DNA from: Malurus cyaneus samueli
Lineage: Eukaryota > Chordata > Aves > Passeriformes > Maluridae
DNA: 64,000 nucleotides
Assembly (NCBI GenBank): GCA_009741485.1
Contig: CM019236.1
Coordinates: 62,539,234 to 62,603,233 of the forward strand
Direction of reading: 5' to 3'
Positions within the stretch are counted from its first letter, which is position 1. The number at the start of each line of letters is the position of its first letter. Below are positions 62,373 through 64,000 of this stretch, one piece after another. Made by a program: the position numbers and the translations under genes. The notes beneath the pieces were generated by a model. The model was not told the origin of the DNA. It was given only the letters and a program-made list of their open reading frames with translations, and ran no database searches.

Positions 62373-64000
62373 TGAGGGTAGAGAAGACAAATTGGAGTGT
62401 CTTAGTTACAACTGACACACTTGAGATATAAAGGCTTTTGCCAGCCACGGATACCAGTTGTGCTTCTTTGTGGCATGTTTGAACACCGCATGTTGCCTTA
62501 GTATAGTTCTCAGGTTGCCTCTGCTGTATTCAGTCTGTCATCCTGGCAGTTGTGAATCTATGATCTCCTTTCTTCCTACCACTGGAGTTTGGCACACGTG
62601 TCACTAGGAGAGATGTGAGAGAAGCATATGGTGTTGCTGTAGTTGGGGAGGGATTCCTTGTGGAAAGTACGAGTGCTGGAAGTTTGACGTCACCTGGAAG
62701 CTTTTTTTCCTTAATAATTGTTATTTTTGCTTTATTGAAATGGACATGTCTGTCCATAAACAGGCCCCTTGCCACTGCAACAGATGGGCAGAAACATAAG
62801 TAGCCAGGAGAATAGATCTGTATACCTCTCAAATGTGTAATGGTCTGATTCTCAGAAAGCTGTCAGTGTAGTTCTTCATAGGGAACTTCCTTGGCATATG
62901 GCTATAAGGGAGATAGCTTATTACTCAATTACTTTGAAACACCCAAACTATCAAATGTAATGTGCTGCGCTTTCCTCTCTAATGAAAAAGAAGCAGAATG
63001 TCTGAAGATAACAAAAAAAGTTTATATTTCTCTGTTTAAGTGAAGAAGAGGCTCTAAGGACAGCAAGGCTTGAAACCTCTGATATGCTGATATGCGGTGC
63101 ACACCAGTTGGCAGTCCCGTATTCCATCAAGTGTTTACAAGCCAGAAGCAGACAATGGTAACTGGTGCTCGGGCAATCAAGCAGCTGGAACACAAGCATA
63201 GCTAACACAGAGAATGGGTATCACACTGTCTATAGGAGTATGTTTTCTTCATTCCTGGTTAGTATTACAAATCTAACACCTACAATTTTTTAGAAACTCG
63301 CCTCCTAGGGATCTAACAGATTGATCTAATCTAAAAACTACTGACTTTATATAAGCAAAAACTGTCACTTAAAGAAATAACGCAGACAACTCAGATGCTA
63401 GATGTTGTGTTTGGCAGCACATTAACCAGCTGGCAGCTGGATGGTAGCAGCTGCACGTTCTATTTCTTGTCTTTGTGAGGATGTTTTCTGAAGGTTGACA
63501 ACAAAGGACACAACCCTAAGAAACCTGCTTCTTAGCTCTGCTATCTGCTGTACTCCTCGTAATACACTTTGTGATAATAAGAAAATCAGTAGTTTCAAAA
63601 CATAAGAATTGATCCAATTAGAAATATAAAATAATATCTTTCCTCAAGACTGCTGGTTTATTTCCCAGGTCTACATGGGGAATATTAGAGAACATTAAAA
63701 CAGAACAATTAATAATATTCAATCATAATAAACTAGAACATTTTGTAGTGTTGTAGGGGAATAGGAGGTTGGGTCTAAGGCCTGAATTTCTACTTCCATG
63801 CATGTGCAGAGGAAGGTATGACCTTCATCAAGCACACACCTGCAATGTGTTGTTAAATGGGGCCATTCAGGCATGAACAGTAATGCAGCTTTAGCAGTAT
63901 GCAGCACTGCAGAACCCAGCTGCACAAGAGATGACTTGTGGGACAGACTGAACAGAGTCCCACACTGCTGCAATTGCAGTTACCCCTGGAAAGCCTGCCT

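Larger units (their letters stand above)
56800..64000. other. Distal region with no recognised gene
   Basis: Seven kilobases of unique AT-rich sequence. It holds a C17 run (59000-59016) and an A18 run (62355-62372). Open frames are short. One frame at 58706-58816 has protein-like composition and is discussed as a finding. I see no transposon I can name. Confidence 0.5.

Noticed and set aside
1..64000. CRISPR arrays, prokaryotic operons or tRNA/rRNA genes
   Set aside because: No regularly spaced direct repeats, no ribosome-binding-site/ORF clusters and no cloverleaf-like sequences were seen; the composition and introns are vertebrate.

Overview
This window is vertebrate nuclear DNA, almost certainly avian. 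It is AT-rich, has long introns with GT-AG junctions, and has no long open reading frames outside exons. It carries three CR1 LINE fragments and a solo endogenous-retrovirus LTR of a type widespread in birds. Nothing in it is prokaryotic.

Region 1 (1-33,460) holds the 3' part of one plus-strand protein-coding gene. I could chain twelve consecutive exons (1322 to 32593) with intact splice sites and unbroken reading phase. They encode the last 356 residues and the stop codon. This tail is hydrophilic and rich in Arg, Ser and Asn. Eight exons in a row (3-10) have lengths divisible by three and begin and end in the same phase. I do not recognise the protein with certainty; the tail of TMC3 (transmembrane channel-like 3) is only a weak guess. 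A solo LTR (14963-15494) and CR1 fragments lie in its introns.

Region 2 (33,461-51,185) is a nested inverted repeat and the most unusual part of the window. A 5.6-kb sequence (copy A, plus) is followed by a partial reverse copy (B), a short spacer, a partial forward copy (C), a 224-bp single-copy stretch, and a full reverse copy (D). Copies B and C differ from A and D mainly by scattered one-base insertions and deletions, which is typical of uncorrected single-molecule reads. The most economical reading is a fold-back chimeric long read built into the assembly, not biology. Both flanks attach to the same end of the repeated unit, so either a real inverted duplication exists or one flank is wrongly joined.

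Region 3 (51,186-64,000) contains a CpG-island promoter (about 52,530-53,080) with a 20-bp perfect palindrome around an NRF1-type site, plus ETS-type sites. Downstream on the plus strand are a candidate first coding exon (53615-53669), a candidate last coding exon (55798-55894) and a polyadenylation signal (56777). A weaker candidate exon lies on the minus strand at 52299-52450, so the promoter may be bidirectional. A long CR1 fragment lies at 54652-55108. From 56.8 to 64 kb I find only simple repeats and one weak candidate exon.
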